Source: a virus. From it: 46,534 nt of DNA. The notes beneath the pieces were generated by a model. That model saw only the letters and a program-made list of their open reading frames with translations. It made no database searches and was not told where the DNA came from. The number at the start of each line of letters is the position of its first letter. Positions within the stretch are counted from its first letter, which is position 1. The stretch is from the IMG/VR virus record IMGVR_UViG_3300020000_000026, positions 1 through 46,534 of that record. One strand, written 5' to 3'. Below are positions 8,698-16,055 of this stretch, one piece after another. A program made the translations under genes and the position numbers.

Positions 8698-9782
8698 GGC
8701 TTGGGCGTCAGCTCGATCTGGCCGGTGCCCAGGTAGCGGATCGCCACGGTGCCGGTGTAGCCGGGGTGTTTGGTGATCGCGGCCATCAGCAGGTCGAACC
8801 GCTTCGCGTTCATCGTCTCGATCGCCGCCTGGTTGTCCGTCAGCGCCAGGACCATCTGCTCGAGATGCTGCAGCCGGCCCAGGACGTCGACCGGCGTCGA
8901 CGGGGGATCGGTGTGTCCAGGCGGTGGCGGATCGCCGCCGCCGGCCTCGAGCGGGAACGGCGGAGCCCAGCGCGCGAGCAGCGTCGGGTCCGTGTCCTCG
9001 CTCCATTGCGGGATGTTGGCGCCGCCGGCATCGCCCAGGATGTCGACCGCCGGCCCGCCGCGGAAGACGATGTAGTCGACCGCGCGCCCGTTGCAGTTGT
9101 TGCCGGTCGCCTTCTGCAGCAGGCCGGCGCCGAGCGCCAGCGCGACGCGGTTGGTGATCTGCAGCGCGCCGCACGGTCCGGCCAGGTCGACGCCGGCCGC
9201 CTCGAGCTCCGCCTTCACACGTCGAACGACATCGAGATTGTTCATGGCTGGGGGCTCCTGGTCCTGGTAGGTGGCGATCGCGCTGTCGTTGGCCGTGATC
9301 GGGAACAGCACGATGTTGCTGCGCTCGGCGACGCTCGAGACGCCATCGGTCAGCCGGCCGTTGCCGGCCGTCACGAAGATGATCAGCGCGTCGCCAGGCA
9401 CCGGCGTGTAGGTCGAGAGCTCGCCCCACAGTTGCCGGACGTCGCCCCACAGCCGCGTGTAGCCTGGCGCGCCGTCGACGTCTTGGAACAGCGGGGGCAG
9501 CGACCGCTTGAAGTCGCGCCCCTGCCACATCTGGACGAAGCCGGCCGCGTGCCAGGCGCCGGCGATGCGCGCCCCGAACCAGACCGTGTATTGAAAGTTC
9601 TCGCTCGGCACGTTGGGATTGCTCGGCCACTTCCACGAGTCGGGGATCGGCCGATCGAAGAACAGCTCGAAGCCGCCGCTCGGGGTTTCATGGATGGCCG
9701 TGATGCTGACCGTCGCCGGCCAGCTCCGGACGTCCGGCGAGTGGTGGATGGCGAGCGCCTGCGGTTCGATCTGGTCCTTCAT
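8694..9782 (-). CDS. Virion-module protein of unknown function
   Basis: 362 residues from ATG 9782. Residues ~20-160 are beta-rich with many aromatic residues (FELFFDRPIPDSW, FQYTVWFG) and could be an immunoglobulin-like or carbohydrate-facing domain. Residues ~185-275 form a separate domain (NLDVVRRVKAELEA, CGALQITNRVALALG, VDILGDAGGANIPQW) that I believe recurs in phage proteins but cannot name; a single Cys followed by conserved Asp residues hints at enzyme activity without proving it. A proline-rich linker (PPPPGHTDPPSTP) leads to a short helical C-terminal part. It may be a tail appendage or a cell-wall-acting protein. Confidence 0.6.
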   Translation of the reverse strand: MKDQIEPQALAIHHSPDVRSWPATVSITAIHETPSGGFELFFDRPIPDSWKWPSNPNVPSENFQYTVWFGARIAGAWHAAGFVQMWQGRDFKRSLPPLFQDVDGAPGYTRLWGDVRQLWGELSTYTPVPGDALIIFVTAGNGRLTDGVSSVAERSNIVLFPITANDSAIATYQDQEPPAMNNLDVVRRVKAELEAAGVDLAGPCGALQITNRVALALGAGLLQKATGNNCNGRAVDYIVFRGGPAVDILGDAGGANIPQWSEDTDPTLLARWAPPFPLEAGGGDPPPPGHTDPPSTPVDVLGRLQHLEQMVLALTDNQAAIETMNAKRFDLLMAAITKHPGYTGTVAIRYLGTGQIELTPKP

Positions 9783-9791
9783 GCGGTCCTT

Positions 9792-11039
9792 TCAGAGTGA
9801 GTTGTCGAGAATGGCGTCCGGCGCGTAGGCGCGCAGCGCGGCGACGCCCATGCCGCCGGCGTCGATCTTCCAGCCGTAGGTCGCCGGCGGCAGCGTGACG
9901 TTGATGATCGTCAGCTTCGTCGGCGGCTGTCCGGAGAAATAGCCTTTCGCCGCGATGTTCTGCCCGACGACGGAGACGCCGGCGATCGTGACGTGCGCCG
10001 GCGCGCGGTCGAAGGTGAACAGCCGGCCCGCGCCGCCGGTGATGCCCTTCGGATCGATCTCGGTGAACGAGCTCGCGCGGAGCTGGAAGCCGTCGAGCAC
10101 GCCGCTCGGGTAATTGTTGTCCTGGCCGAGCAGGGTGACGATGCCGCCCGCCTTCCCGCCGCGGCAGTTGGTGATCAGCACGTTCTTGATCGCGGACCAG
10201 GGCGCGTGTCCGTCCTGGTTGCGAACGGTCGCCACGATCAGATATCCGCCCTGGCCGGCCGACGTGCCGGCATACTCGAGCACGCAGTTGTCGACGGTGA
10301 CGCCGATGCACGCCTTGAACTCGAGCGCGGTCTTGATCTGGATGTGGCGCGCGGCCTCGAACCAGGCCGGGTTTTTCGTCAGCGTGCAGCCCTTGATGGT
10401 GACGTCCCGCGGCATGCGCGCCTCGCTCGAGGAGTCGCCGCCGCCGAGCATGATCGACTGGCCGGCCGCCTCGAGGTAACAGTCCTCGATCCACATGCCG
10501 GGGTTCATATCCCAGGCGCAGATCGCTTGTGTGTCCTCGCCGCGCGTGAAGATGTCGGCGATGTAGGCGCCGGTGATCTTCATCGCGCCGCCGTTGGCGA
10601 CGATGCCGCACCGGGCGCCGTTGGTCGGATCGCCGAGCACGCGCACGCGCTCGAGCGTCGGCCGGTTGCCGGCCAGCGTGATGATGCGCGCGAGCGGATC
10701 CTGGTGCCGCACTTCGATGCCGCGCAGCGTGATGTCGTCCGCCGCCAGCTTCAGCCCGCCCAGGAACGCCGGCGCCGGTTCGCCGCGCGTCATGCGCGAG
10801 CTGCCGGCGAGCTCCGACTGCAGGGTGACCGGCTTGAGCAGCGTCCGCGAGAGCGTGTTACTGAAGTCCTTCGCCAGCGTCAGCACCGCGCCGGCCGGTG
10901 AGATGGCGAGCGCCTGGTCGAGCTCGGCGCCGTTGGTGATGAGCGGGTTCGCTGCCGGCGGCACGACGACCGTGCCGATGTCTTTGATCGCCTGGTCGAT
11001 CAGCGCGCGAGCTTGCAGCAGGTTCTCGAGGGTGCCCAT
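9792..11039 (-). CDS. Right-handed beta-helix protein (candidate tailspike/depolymerase)
   Basis: 415 residues from ATG 11039, which has a strong AAGGAG site 6 nt upstream. After a short helical N-terminus (NLLQARALIDQAI), the rest is a regular series of short strands and turns with repeated hydrophobic-x-hydrophobic-x-N/D/G motifs (ITLRGIEVRHQ, VTIKGCTLTKNP, VTVDNCVLEY, VLITNCRGG). This is the pattern of pectate-lyase-like parallel beta-helices. In phages such proteins are often tailspikes that bind or cleave surface polysaccharide. No catalytic residues can be assigned. Its place between terminase and portal is unusual for a spike. Confidence 0.75.
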   Translation of the reverse strand: MGTLENLLQARALIDQAIKDIGTVVVPPAANPLITNGAELDQALAISPAGAVLTLAKDFSNTLSRTLLKPVTLQSELAGSSRMTRGEPAPAFLGGLKLAADDITLRGIEVRHQDPLARIITLAGNRPTLERVRVLGDPTNGARCGIVANGGAMKITGAYIADIFTRGEDTQAICAWDMNPGMWIEDCYLEAAGQSIMLGGGDSSSEARMPRDVTIKGCTLTKNPAWFEAARHIQIKTALEFKACIGVTVDNCVLEYAGTSAGQGGYLIVATVRNQDGHAPWSAIKNVLITNCRGGKAGGIVTLLGQDNNYPSGVLDGFQLRASSFTEIDPKGITGGAGRLFTFDRAPAHVTIAGVSVVGQNIAAKGYFSGQPPTKLTIINVTLPPATYGWKIDAGGMGVAALRAYAPDAILDNSL

Positions 11040-11050
11040 GAGGATCTCCT

Positions 11051-11293
11051 TTAGGTTCGCCACGAATAGATCAGGGAAGCGCCGACGCTGTTGTCGCCGG
11101 TCCACTCGTGCCGGCCGACTGCGTTGACGCTGAAGTGTCGACGATCGTCCTCGCTCTTGAACTTCACCGTGAGCACGACCTGCGCGCCGGTGTCGTCCGT
11201 GGTGCCGATGATCGCGTTGTTGTCGCCGGCGGGAATCATCGGCAGCACCTTGGCGATGTGTGCATCGAGCTGCGCCTGGCTGAACAGGATCAC
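11051..11293 (-). CDS. Small protein of unknown function
   Basis: 80 residues starting at GTG 11293, which overlaps the upstream stop as GTGA. The central part (AGDNNAIIGTTDDTGAQVVL, then HEWTGDNSVGASLIYSW) suggests a small beta-sheet protein. It lies directly before the beta-helix gene in a chain of coupled short genes. No family is assigned. Confidence 0.6.
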   Translation of the reverse strand: MILFSQAQLDAHIAKVLPMIPAGDNNAIIGTTDDTGAQVVLTVKFKSEDDRRHFSVNAVGRHEWTGDNSVGASLIYSWRT

Positions 11294-11514
11294 GATTCAG
11301 CCTCGACGTAGGCATCGGCCGCCGAGCGCGCCGCGGCGATCGCCTCGCGTGATGCGCCGGTGAAGCCGCCGATGCCGTCCGGCCAGACCTGCGTGAGCCC
11401 GCCCTGCGTCATGGCACTGGCGCGCATCGAGAGCGCCAGGTAGCCGAACGCCTCCGCCGGCATGCGCTCGAGCGCCGCGAGAATCGCCTTCTTCGCCTCT
11501 GCTTGCGTCTTCAC
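11290..11514 (-). CDS. Small alpha-helical protein of unknown function
   Basis: 74 residues from GTG 11514, overlapping the upstream stop as GTGA. It is alanine-rich and mostly helical (KTQAEAKKAILAALERMPAE, then ASREAIAAARSAADAYVEAES). No named family. The tight couplings on both sides argue that it is a real gene. Confidence 0.55.
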   Translation of the reverse strand: MKTQAEAKKAILAALERMPAEAFGYLALSMRASAMTQGGLTQVWPDGIGGFTGASREAIAAARSAADAYVEAES

Positions 11515-11942
11515 ATGCCCCCCTTGTAGCTCGCCCAGCCGCCGACGCGGACGCCGGCGTAGACCAGGTGCCGCGTGAACCAATTGACGCCGAGCGCCTC
11601 CATCGCCTCGAGGAACAGCGCATCAGCGTCCGGCCTCGAGCAGAAGCCTGGCGTCCGATACGCATGATCGTGCAGCACCGCGGCCTTCCCGTAGGGTCCG
11701 GTCGGGCTCAGGATGTTCTGCAGGATCTTCGGGATGCTGGCGAAGTCCGTCTCCTCGCCGGCCTTGACGGTGACGATGCGCTCGAGCCGCTTGCTGGCGA
11801 AGCTGAAGTCCGCGAGCAGCAGCCAGCGCCGGCCGTCGATCCAGCGTGCATCGAGGTTCTCCGTCCGGATGTCCGGCCCGACGATCGCCAGCTTCGCCGG
11901 CGTCCGGAGTATCTCGTAGCCAGGCGGAATGACTTCCGGCAT
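11511..11942 (-). CDS. DUF1353-family protein
   Basis: 143 residues from ATG 11942 (TGATG with the upstream stop). The signature of DUF1353 is visible: ETDFASIPKIL, then SPTGPYGKAAVLHDHAYRT, with the aspartate and the HDxxYR group expected of the family. DUF1353 proteins are common near phage structural and lysis genes, but their biochemical role is not settled. The C-terminal GGWASYKGG segment also fits the family. Confidence 0.75.
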   Translation of the reverse strand: MPEVIPPGYEILRTPAKLAIVGPDIRTENLDARWIDGRRWLLLADFSFASKRLERIVTVKAGEETDFASIPKILQNILSPTGPYGKAAVLHDHAYRTPGFCSRPDADALFLEAMEALGVNWFTRHLVYAGVRVGGWASYKGGM

Positions 11943-12205
11943 CAGCTCGCCCGCCGCCGCTGCCGCTTCGCCGCCTTGACCGCGTCCGGCACCGGAAACA
12001 GTTGCCGCGCCCGGTAGCGATCGGCGATCGCCTCGCCGAGCTCGTTGTCGTCGCGGCCGATCTCGCTCCGCTCGAGCCGATGAAGCTGGTCCCGCAGCCA
12101 AATCTTCACCGCCTCGCGCTGCTGCGTGTGCATCGTCGGCCAGCCCTCGAGCGTCAGGACCGCCGCCGGCACGAACTCCTTCGCTGCTGTCTTCTTCTTC
12201 GCCAT
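11942..12205 (-). CDS. Small basic protein of unknown function
   Basis: 87 residues from ATG 12205, 3 nt after the terminase stop. It starts with a Lys-rich MAKKKTAAKEF and ends with KAAKRQRRRAS. The middle is helical (HTQQREAVKIWLRDQLHRLE). The charge pattern suggests nucleic-acid contact, but there is no recognisable domain. Confidence 0.6.
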   Translation of the reverse strand: MAKKKTAAKEFVPAAVLTLEGWPTMHTQQREAVKIWLRDQLHRLERSEIGRDDNELGEAIADRYRARQLFPVPDAVKAAKRQRRRAS

Positions 12206-12208
12206 GCG

Positions 12209-13714
12209 TTACCTCGTCTCGAGTGGGTTCCAGTTGCCGCCGTCGTCGAAGCGATCGCTCTCCGCGCGCCCGACCTCCTCCGTTGCGTAAGGATCGAAGT
12301 CCCGCAGCGCCCGCTGCCCGCGTCCGCGCTGCAGCTTCTCCATCATGCCGCCCGGTAGGTCAGGGATCGCGTAGGTCTGCATGTAGGCGTCCGCCAGGTC
12401 CGGCGATCGGCCGATGCGCGCCTTGATCTGGTCCTTCTCCTCGAGGATGAAGACGCCGCCGGCGAACGTGTATGTCGGTTCGGTGAGCTCGCCGACCATC
12501 TCCGGCAGGTTCGGCAGCGCCGCGCCATTCTTGATCGCCTCGGCGCCCTCGAGCCACATCTCCGCGCGCTTGTTCTTGTAGCGGGGATCGTTCGCCTTGC
12601 CCGCGTAGTTCACCGGCAGCGCCGGATAGCCGACCGTGCTCAGGTTGTCAATGACGCCGTGCCCCCAATGGCCCGTATCGTCGACCAGCACGAGCTCGGC
12701 GCCCCAGCGGTTGCCGGCGCGCATGACCCGAGCCGCGATGTCCGTCGTCCGCGCGTTCCGCATGATGACCGGCCGGAAGCTGGCGAGCCCCTGGCGCGGG
12801 AAGATGACCGTGCGATCGTCGCCGAAGCGCGCGACGTCGACGCCCAGGCGCTTCTGCGCCCATTCGTATTCCGTGATGCGGAGATGCCGCGCCATCGCCG
12901 CGTTGACCTCCTCGATGCCGAGCAGCGAGTTGATCGACGATGGCGGAAACTCGCCGAGCACGTTAACCTGCACCCAGGGATTGTCACGGCCGTATTTGGC
13001 AATCTCCTCGCGCGCCCACTCAAGCGAGATGCGCGGGCTTCGCTTCGGGTTGTCGGGGTCGCCGGTGATCGTGATCAGGTGCCAGAGATGTTTGTCGATG
13101 GTGCAGGCGCGGTGCAGCGGGCCGGTCGTATGCGTCGGGTTGCCGGACTGGACGACGATCGCGCGATGCCCCAGGACGTAGGTCGAGAGCACCGCCTCCG
13201 CCGTCACCATGACCGCCTGCGGGATGCCGCCGCTCTCGTCGAGCACGAACATGACGTCGTCCGCGTGCAGGCCGGCGAGCGCGTCCGCCTGCTGTTGCGC
13301 GTCACCTGACTTCGGCCAGGTGCGTTTGACCGCGAACCAGTTTTCGTTGCCCTTCCGCGTGACGGAGCTCTTGGTCCAGGTGAACGCCGCGCGCATGAAC
13401 CTCGAGCGGTTCATCCACTTGAGGAGCTCCGGCCAGAGATTTGTGTCGATGTTCGCTTCGGTGATCGACGTGCAGCCGATCTTGCTCTCGTAGTGGCACG
13501 TCAGGAACCAGAGGATGATCCAGGCCAGGACCGCCGTCTTCCCTGGTCCCTTGCAGGCTTTGAACGCCAGCCGGCGCGTCTCCGGGTTCGATACCAGCCG
13601 CAGCGCCTCGTCCTGCCACTCGTCCGGCCTGGCGCCTAGGCACTCGCGCACGTAGATGCGCGCGTCGAGCTTCCATCGACGGACCTGCTCGGTGAGCCAG
13701 CCCTGCTCGCTCAA
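12209..13714 (-). CDS. terL: Terminase large subunit (packaging ATPase/nuclease)
   Basis: 501 residues. The ATPase domain shows Walker A KGPGKT (residues 55-60) and Walker B VMFVLDE (154-160). The RNase-H-like nuclease shows GVDVARFGDD (first Asp at 293) and VLVDDTGHWG (Asp at 345). It cuts concatemers and pumps DNA into the procapsid through the portal. The start is a TTG at 13714 that overlaps the previous stop as TTGA; the nearest ATG (13739) is out of frame. Length is normal for the family. The small subunit lies ~600 nt upstream, separated by two short genes. Confidence 0.95.
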   Translation of the reverse strand: MSEQGWLTEQVRRWKLDARIYVRECLGARPDEWQDEALRLVSNPETRRLAFKACKGPGKTAVLAWIILWFLTCHYESKIGCTSITEANIDTNLWPELLKWMNRSRFMRAAFTWTKSSVTRKGNENWFAVKRTWPKSGDAQQQADALAGLHADDVMFVLDESGGIPQAVMVTAEAVLSTYVLGHRAIVVQSGNPTHTTGPLHRACTIDKHLWHLITITGDPDNPKRSPRISLEWAREEIAKYGRDNPWVQVNVLGEFPPSSINSLLGIEEVNAAMARHLRITEYEWAQKRLGVDVARFGDDRTVIFPRQGLASFRPVIMRNARTTDIAARVMRAGNRWGAELVLVDDTGHWGHGVIDNLSTVGYPALPVNYAGKANDPRYKNKRAEMWLEGAEAIKNGAALPNLPEMVGELTEPTYTFAGGVFILEEKDQIKARIGRSPDLADAYMQTYAIPDLPGGMMEKLQRGRGQRALRDFDPYATEEVGRAESDRFDDGGNWNPLETR

Positions 13715-13899
13715 GCCGTTCTATCCAGACGGTGAGCATTGTTCATTTGGCGGGGCTTTTCGCCTACTTTGGCCGAATGGTCAACCTCTGTAAAAGCGTT
13801 CTTCCAGCGATGCGGCCTGGTCCCTGTCGGCGGATAGCGTGCGCGCCGAAGCGCCCAGCTCTCCGCGTAGTTCATCGGCGCCTTGTGTTTCGTGTTCAT
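13711..13899 (-). CDS. Small basic protein between HNH and terL, unknown function
   Basis: 62 residues from ATG 13899, one nucleotide after the HNH stop, and ending in a TTGA overlap with terL. Basic, with Trp residues (AESWALRRARYPPTG, then HRWKNAFTE). No family. The precise overlap with terL favours a real gene that couples terL translation. Confidence 0.55.
   Translation of the reverse strand: MNTKHKAPMNYAESWALRRARYPPTGTRPHRWKNAFTEVDHSAKVGEKPRQMNNAHRLDRTA
13769..13778. repeat. TTGGCCGAAT motif, copy upstream of terL
   Basis: This 10-mer also occurs at 14795-14804 in front of terS, both on the plus strand and both followed by G. The copy here lies inside the 62-codon gene. With copies on both sides of terS it could be a terminase recognition element, but two short copies may also be chance. 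Confidence 0.25.
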
Positions 13900-13900
13900 T

Positions 13901-14308
13901 TCAGTGAATCAGCCGATAGGCCGCCGGCCAGTTGGTCGCAATCCCGAGCTGCGCGGCCTCGAGCGTCAGCCGGCCAGTGCAGACCGCCCGGTGCAGCCGG
14001 TTCTCGAGCGCGTCCTTCTGGCGTGCCTCAGCCCAGGGCTGCGGCCAGAGGTTGTTGACGTCGTCCGCCCCTCCGAGCTCGCGCGAGATGAGATGGTCGA
14101 ACTCACAGCAGCGGCCGGCGCCCGCGGCCTTGATGCTCGAGCGCCGCATGCCGTAGCGCCTGGCGACCTCGCGCTTCATCGCCTCGGTGACGTGCCGGCG
14201 ATCGTGCCCCCAGCGCGTCGAGCAGATCGTCGACGTGCTCAGCCCGCGGGCGACGCCTGGCGTCAGCGAGAGGTTCGGCAGCGCGAGCTGGAACAGCAGG
14301 AGCACCAT
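13901..14308 (-). CDS. HNH endonuclease next to the terminase genes
   Basis: 135 residues from ATG 14308 (a GTG at 14311 is an alternative); the start overlaps the terS stop as TGATG. The HNH-type core reads CCEFDHLISRELGGADDVNN and continues LWPQPWAEARQKDALENRLH, with the expected D-H pair, the Asn of NLWPQ and a following C-x-G. The N-terminus is hydrophobic. HNH nucleases beside terL/terS assist cleavage by terminase in many phages; here its position inside the terminase operon supports a packaging role. The basic helical stretch before the core may bind DNA. Confidence 0.8.
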   Translation of the reverse strand: MVLLLFQLALPNLSLTPGVARGLSTSTICSTRWGHDRRHVTEAMKREVARRYGMRRSSIKAAGAGRCCEFDHLISRELGGADDVNNLWPQPWAEARQKDALENRLHRAVCTGRLTLEAAQLGIATNWPAAYRLIH

Positions 14309-14778
14309 CACACCTCCGCGTGCGCCTTCTGGTCGTCTCGCAGCGCCTGCGCCAGCGCGTCGATGCTGTCTGGTATGGATTTGAGCTTGCCGCTCTGCTC
14401 GAGGATGACCTTCAACGCCGCCAAGCGGACGCGGCTATCGCTGTCGTCGACGGCGAGCTCGGCGACGCGCGCCAGCGCCTCCTCGCCCCCCATCTGGTAA
14501 GGCTGCCAGGCCGCCTCGAGCTTCGGCTGTAGGAACGCCCGGATGCTAACAGACCTTAACGCCCTGGATGCCGCAGCACAGGCGACGTTGTCGTCCTTGA
14601 CGTCGGGGTGTGTCTCCCGGTATGCCGCGGTCCCGTTGAAGCCGTTCGCCAGGTAGAGCAGGCGGAACGCCCGCTGTTGCGGCTGCAGGCCATCGTCAGG
14701 AACGGCCGGCACCGATGGAGCTGGCGCCCTCCGAGACTTGGCGCGCTTTTTGGCTGGGGTCCGCTTCGACACGGACAA
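14308..14778 (-). CDS. terS: Terminase small subunit
   Basis: 156 residues. It starts with a basic tail (KRTPAKKRAKSRRAP), then a helix-turn-helix segment (QQRAFRLLYLANGFNGTAAY followed by RETHPDVKD), and a helical oligomerisation region (EEALARVAELAVDDSDSRVR, LAALKVILEQSGKL). This matches Terminase_2-type small subunits, which recognise phage DNA and regulate the large subunit. The start is TTG 14778 or GTG 14772; neither has a good ribosome site. A 16-bp palindrome and the TTGGCCGAAT motif lie just upstream, where a pac-type site might be. Confidence 0.85.
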   Translation of the reverse strand: MSVSKRTPAKKRAKSRRAPAPSVPAVPDDGLQPQQRAFRLLYLANGFNGTAAYRETHPDVKDDNVACAAASRALRSVSIRAFLQPKLEAAWQPYQMGGEEALARVAELAVDDSDSRVRLAALKVILEQSGKLKSIPDSIDALAQALRDDQKAHAEV

Positions 14779-14794
14779 GAGGATAGCCGAGTTG

Positions 14795-14804
14795 TTGGCC
14801 GAAT
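14795..14804. repeat. TTGGCCGAAT motif, copy upstream of terS
   Basis: Second copy of the 10-mer at 13769-13778. It lies in the gap in front of terS, 10 bp from the 16-bp palindrome. Possible terminase site; weak evidence. Confidence 0.25.
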
Positions 14805-14813
14805 GTCGAACTT

Positions 14814-14829
14814 ATCCCGCCGGCGGGAT
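14814..14829. repeat. 16-bp perfect palindrome ATCCCGCCGGCGGGAT upstream of terS
   Basis: Perfect two-fold symmetric 16-mer in the 62-nt gap between terS and the gene before it. The identical 16-mer recurs at 27409-27424 and its 14-bp core at 18255-18268 and 46159-46172. Four exact copies of a 14-mer are unexpected in 46 kb even at high GC. It could be a protein-binding or packaging signal. Confidence 0.6.
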
Positions 14830-14840
14830 TTGAAACTGCA

Positions 14841-15260
14841 TCAGAACAATGTAGTTTGGACTGCGCGCTCGAGCTCGGACGATGGCTGCGCCGGCGCCGC
14901 GGGCTCCTCGTCGTCCCACTCGAACGGCGGACGGCCAGGCTGCTCGGCGACGATCGCGCGGTCGATGGCCTTCTCCTGCCGCATGCGCGCCGTCCGCAGC
15001 GCCAGGCGCCAGCCGTCCGCTGCCAGCTTGAAGGTGTGCGCGCCGGGGCCGTTGAGCTTCTTCTGGTAGCGTCGACGCTGCGCCTCCGCGGTCTGCAGCC
15101 GCTCCTCAAAGTAGGCGATGAACGGCGCGTAGAACTCGGCCGACTCGCCAGGCGGGAAGTGCGAGTCCTGCTTCCGGTTCTTCAGCTCGTAGTAGGGGTG
15201 TGGCGGCTGCCGGATGTCAGGGTAGAAGCTGGCGACCTGCGCGGCGCTCGGTGTGGTCAC
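14841..15260 (-). CDS. Unknown protein upstream of terS
   Basis: 139 residues from GTG 15260, overlapping the preceding stop as GTGA. The middle is helical and charged (EERLQTAEAQRRRYQKKLNG, then RMRQEKAIDRAI), preceded by SFYPDIRQPPHPYYELKNRK; the C-terminus is acidic and proline-rich. No family recognised. It is the last gene of the short operon that starts at the 16.0-kb promoter before the terS leader. Confidence 0.6.
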   Translation of the reverse strand: MTTPSAAQVASFYPDIRQPPHPYYELKNRKQDSHFPPGESAEFYAPFIAYFEERLQTAEAQRRRYQKKLNGPGAHTFKLAADGWRLALRTARMRQEKAIDRAIVAEQPGRPPFEWDDEEPAAPAQPSSELERAVQTTLF

Positions 15261-15478
15261 GATTGCACCTTCGGATTCAGCGCGCCCATGTAGGGCTCTC
15301 GGAGAACCGGAACGCCGGCGAGCCAGCCGCAGCGCGAACACGTCGGCAGCGGATTCATCGGATGGTTGCCGCACTTCGGACAGAAGCCGTAGCGCCGGAC
15401 CATACTCTCGAACATCCGGCGAGCCCAGCGTTGATCTGAGCGCCGCCGCTTCGCCAGGTAGCGCCTGCGCTTGTTCAT
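15257..15478 (-). CDS. Small zinc-ribbon protein
   Basis: 73 residues from ATG 15478 (ATGA overlap). A very basic N-terminus (MNKRRRYLAKRRRSDQRWAR) is followed by two CxxC knuckles (FCPKCG and TCSRCG), a four-cysteine zinc ribbon. Probably nucleic-acid binding, perhaps a transcriptional accessory factor; no specific family. Confidence 0.65.
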   Translation of the reverse strand: MNKRRRYLAKRRRSDQRWARRMFESMVRRYGFCPKCGNHPMNPLPTCSRCGWLAGVPVLREPYMGALNPKVQS

Positions 15479-15726
15479 AGCGTCCTCGCGGCCATCGCCC
15501 AGCAGTAGGCGCCGAAGTCCATCGCGCGCCGGCGCTCAAGCTCCTCGCGCACGCAGCGCAGCGTCGACTCGTTCAGCCAGTAGGCCGGCCCGAGCTCGCG
15601 CCGCAGTCCCTTGCCGATGTGCCGCCACTCGAGCACGCGGCCGGTGTCGAGCAGCTCGTAGTCGACGCGGCCAAACGTGCAGCGCGCGACGACGTTGCGG
15701 CCCGCTAGCGCGTCCTGTAGGCTCAC
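15475..15726 (-). CDS. Small protein of unknown function
   Basis: 83 residues from GTG 15726 (GTGA overlap with the preceding gene). It contains VDYELLDTGRVLEWRHIGKG and a C-terminal FGAYCWAMAARTL. No family is recognised. It is held between two translationally coupled genes. Confidence 0.55.
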   Translation of the reverse strand: MSLQDALAGRNVVARCTFGRVDYELLDTGRVLEWRHIGKGLRRELGPAYWLNESTLRCVREELERRRAMDFGAYCWAMAARTL

Positions 15727-15986
15727 GGTTCCACCGTCGCCGCGTCGCCTGAGCCCTCGCCGTTGCTCTCGATCTGCGCGACGATGTCGAGCAGCCGCGT
15801 CTCGCACATCGCAGCTAGGGCGAAGGCACTCGCCCGCAGCGCGCTGACTTCCGCGTGCGTCATGGTGTCGAGCTCGGCGCGAGCGGCTGAGAGGATAGAC
15901 GCCCGATCGTTGTTGCTGACTTCAGCGTGAACAGCGACCATGAAATCGAGCGCCCGAGCGATCCGCGGAATCAGTGCGTTAGTCAT
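15723..15986 (-). CDS. First gene of the packaging operon, unknown function
   Basis: 87 residues from ATG 15986 with AAGGAGAG upstream. Helical and alanine-rich (RIARALDFMVAVHAEV, then RAELDTMTHAEVSALR). It is the first gene after the promoter at 16019-16047, with a leader of roughly 25 nt, so it should be strongly expressed. No family recognised. Confidence 0.65.
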   Translation of the reverse strand: MTNALIPRIARALDFMVAVHAEVSNNDRASILSAARAELDTMTHAEVSALRASAFALAAMCETRLLDIVAQIESNGEGSGDAATVEP

Positions 15987-16018
15987 CGTCTGCTCTCCTT
16001 GAAGATGTTCCGGGCGAG

Positions 16019-16055
16019 AGCATACACGACGATAGAGTTGTTGTCAACAAGTCAG
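16019..16055 (-). promoter_or_regulatory. Sigma70-type promoter with inverted-repeat operator (copy 1)
   Basis: On the minus strand: -35 TTGACA (16047-16042), 17-bp spacer, -10 TATGCT (16024-16019). The -35 box is inside the perfect inverted repeat TTGTTG-A-CAACAA (16038-16050). The 20-nt block TGACTTGTTGACAACAACTC also occurs at 25.58 and 28.84 kb. Its leading TGA is the stop of the 24-codon reading frame at 16052-16126. It drives the gene at 15723-15986 and probably the terminase genes. A regulator binding the repeat would cover the -35 box. Confidence 0.85.

Noticed and set aside
8239-9636. 465-codon minus frame ending in the GNAT domain
   Set aside because: Its N-terminal 313 codons are out-of-frame sequence of the preceding gene; ATG 8697 with an ATGA overlap is the sound start.
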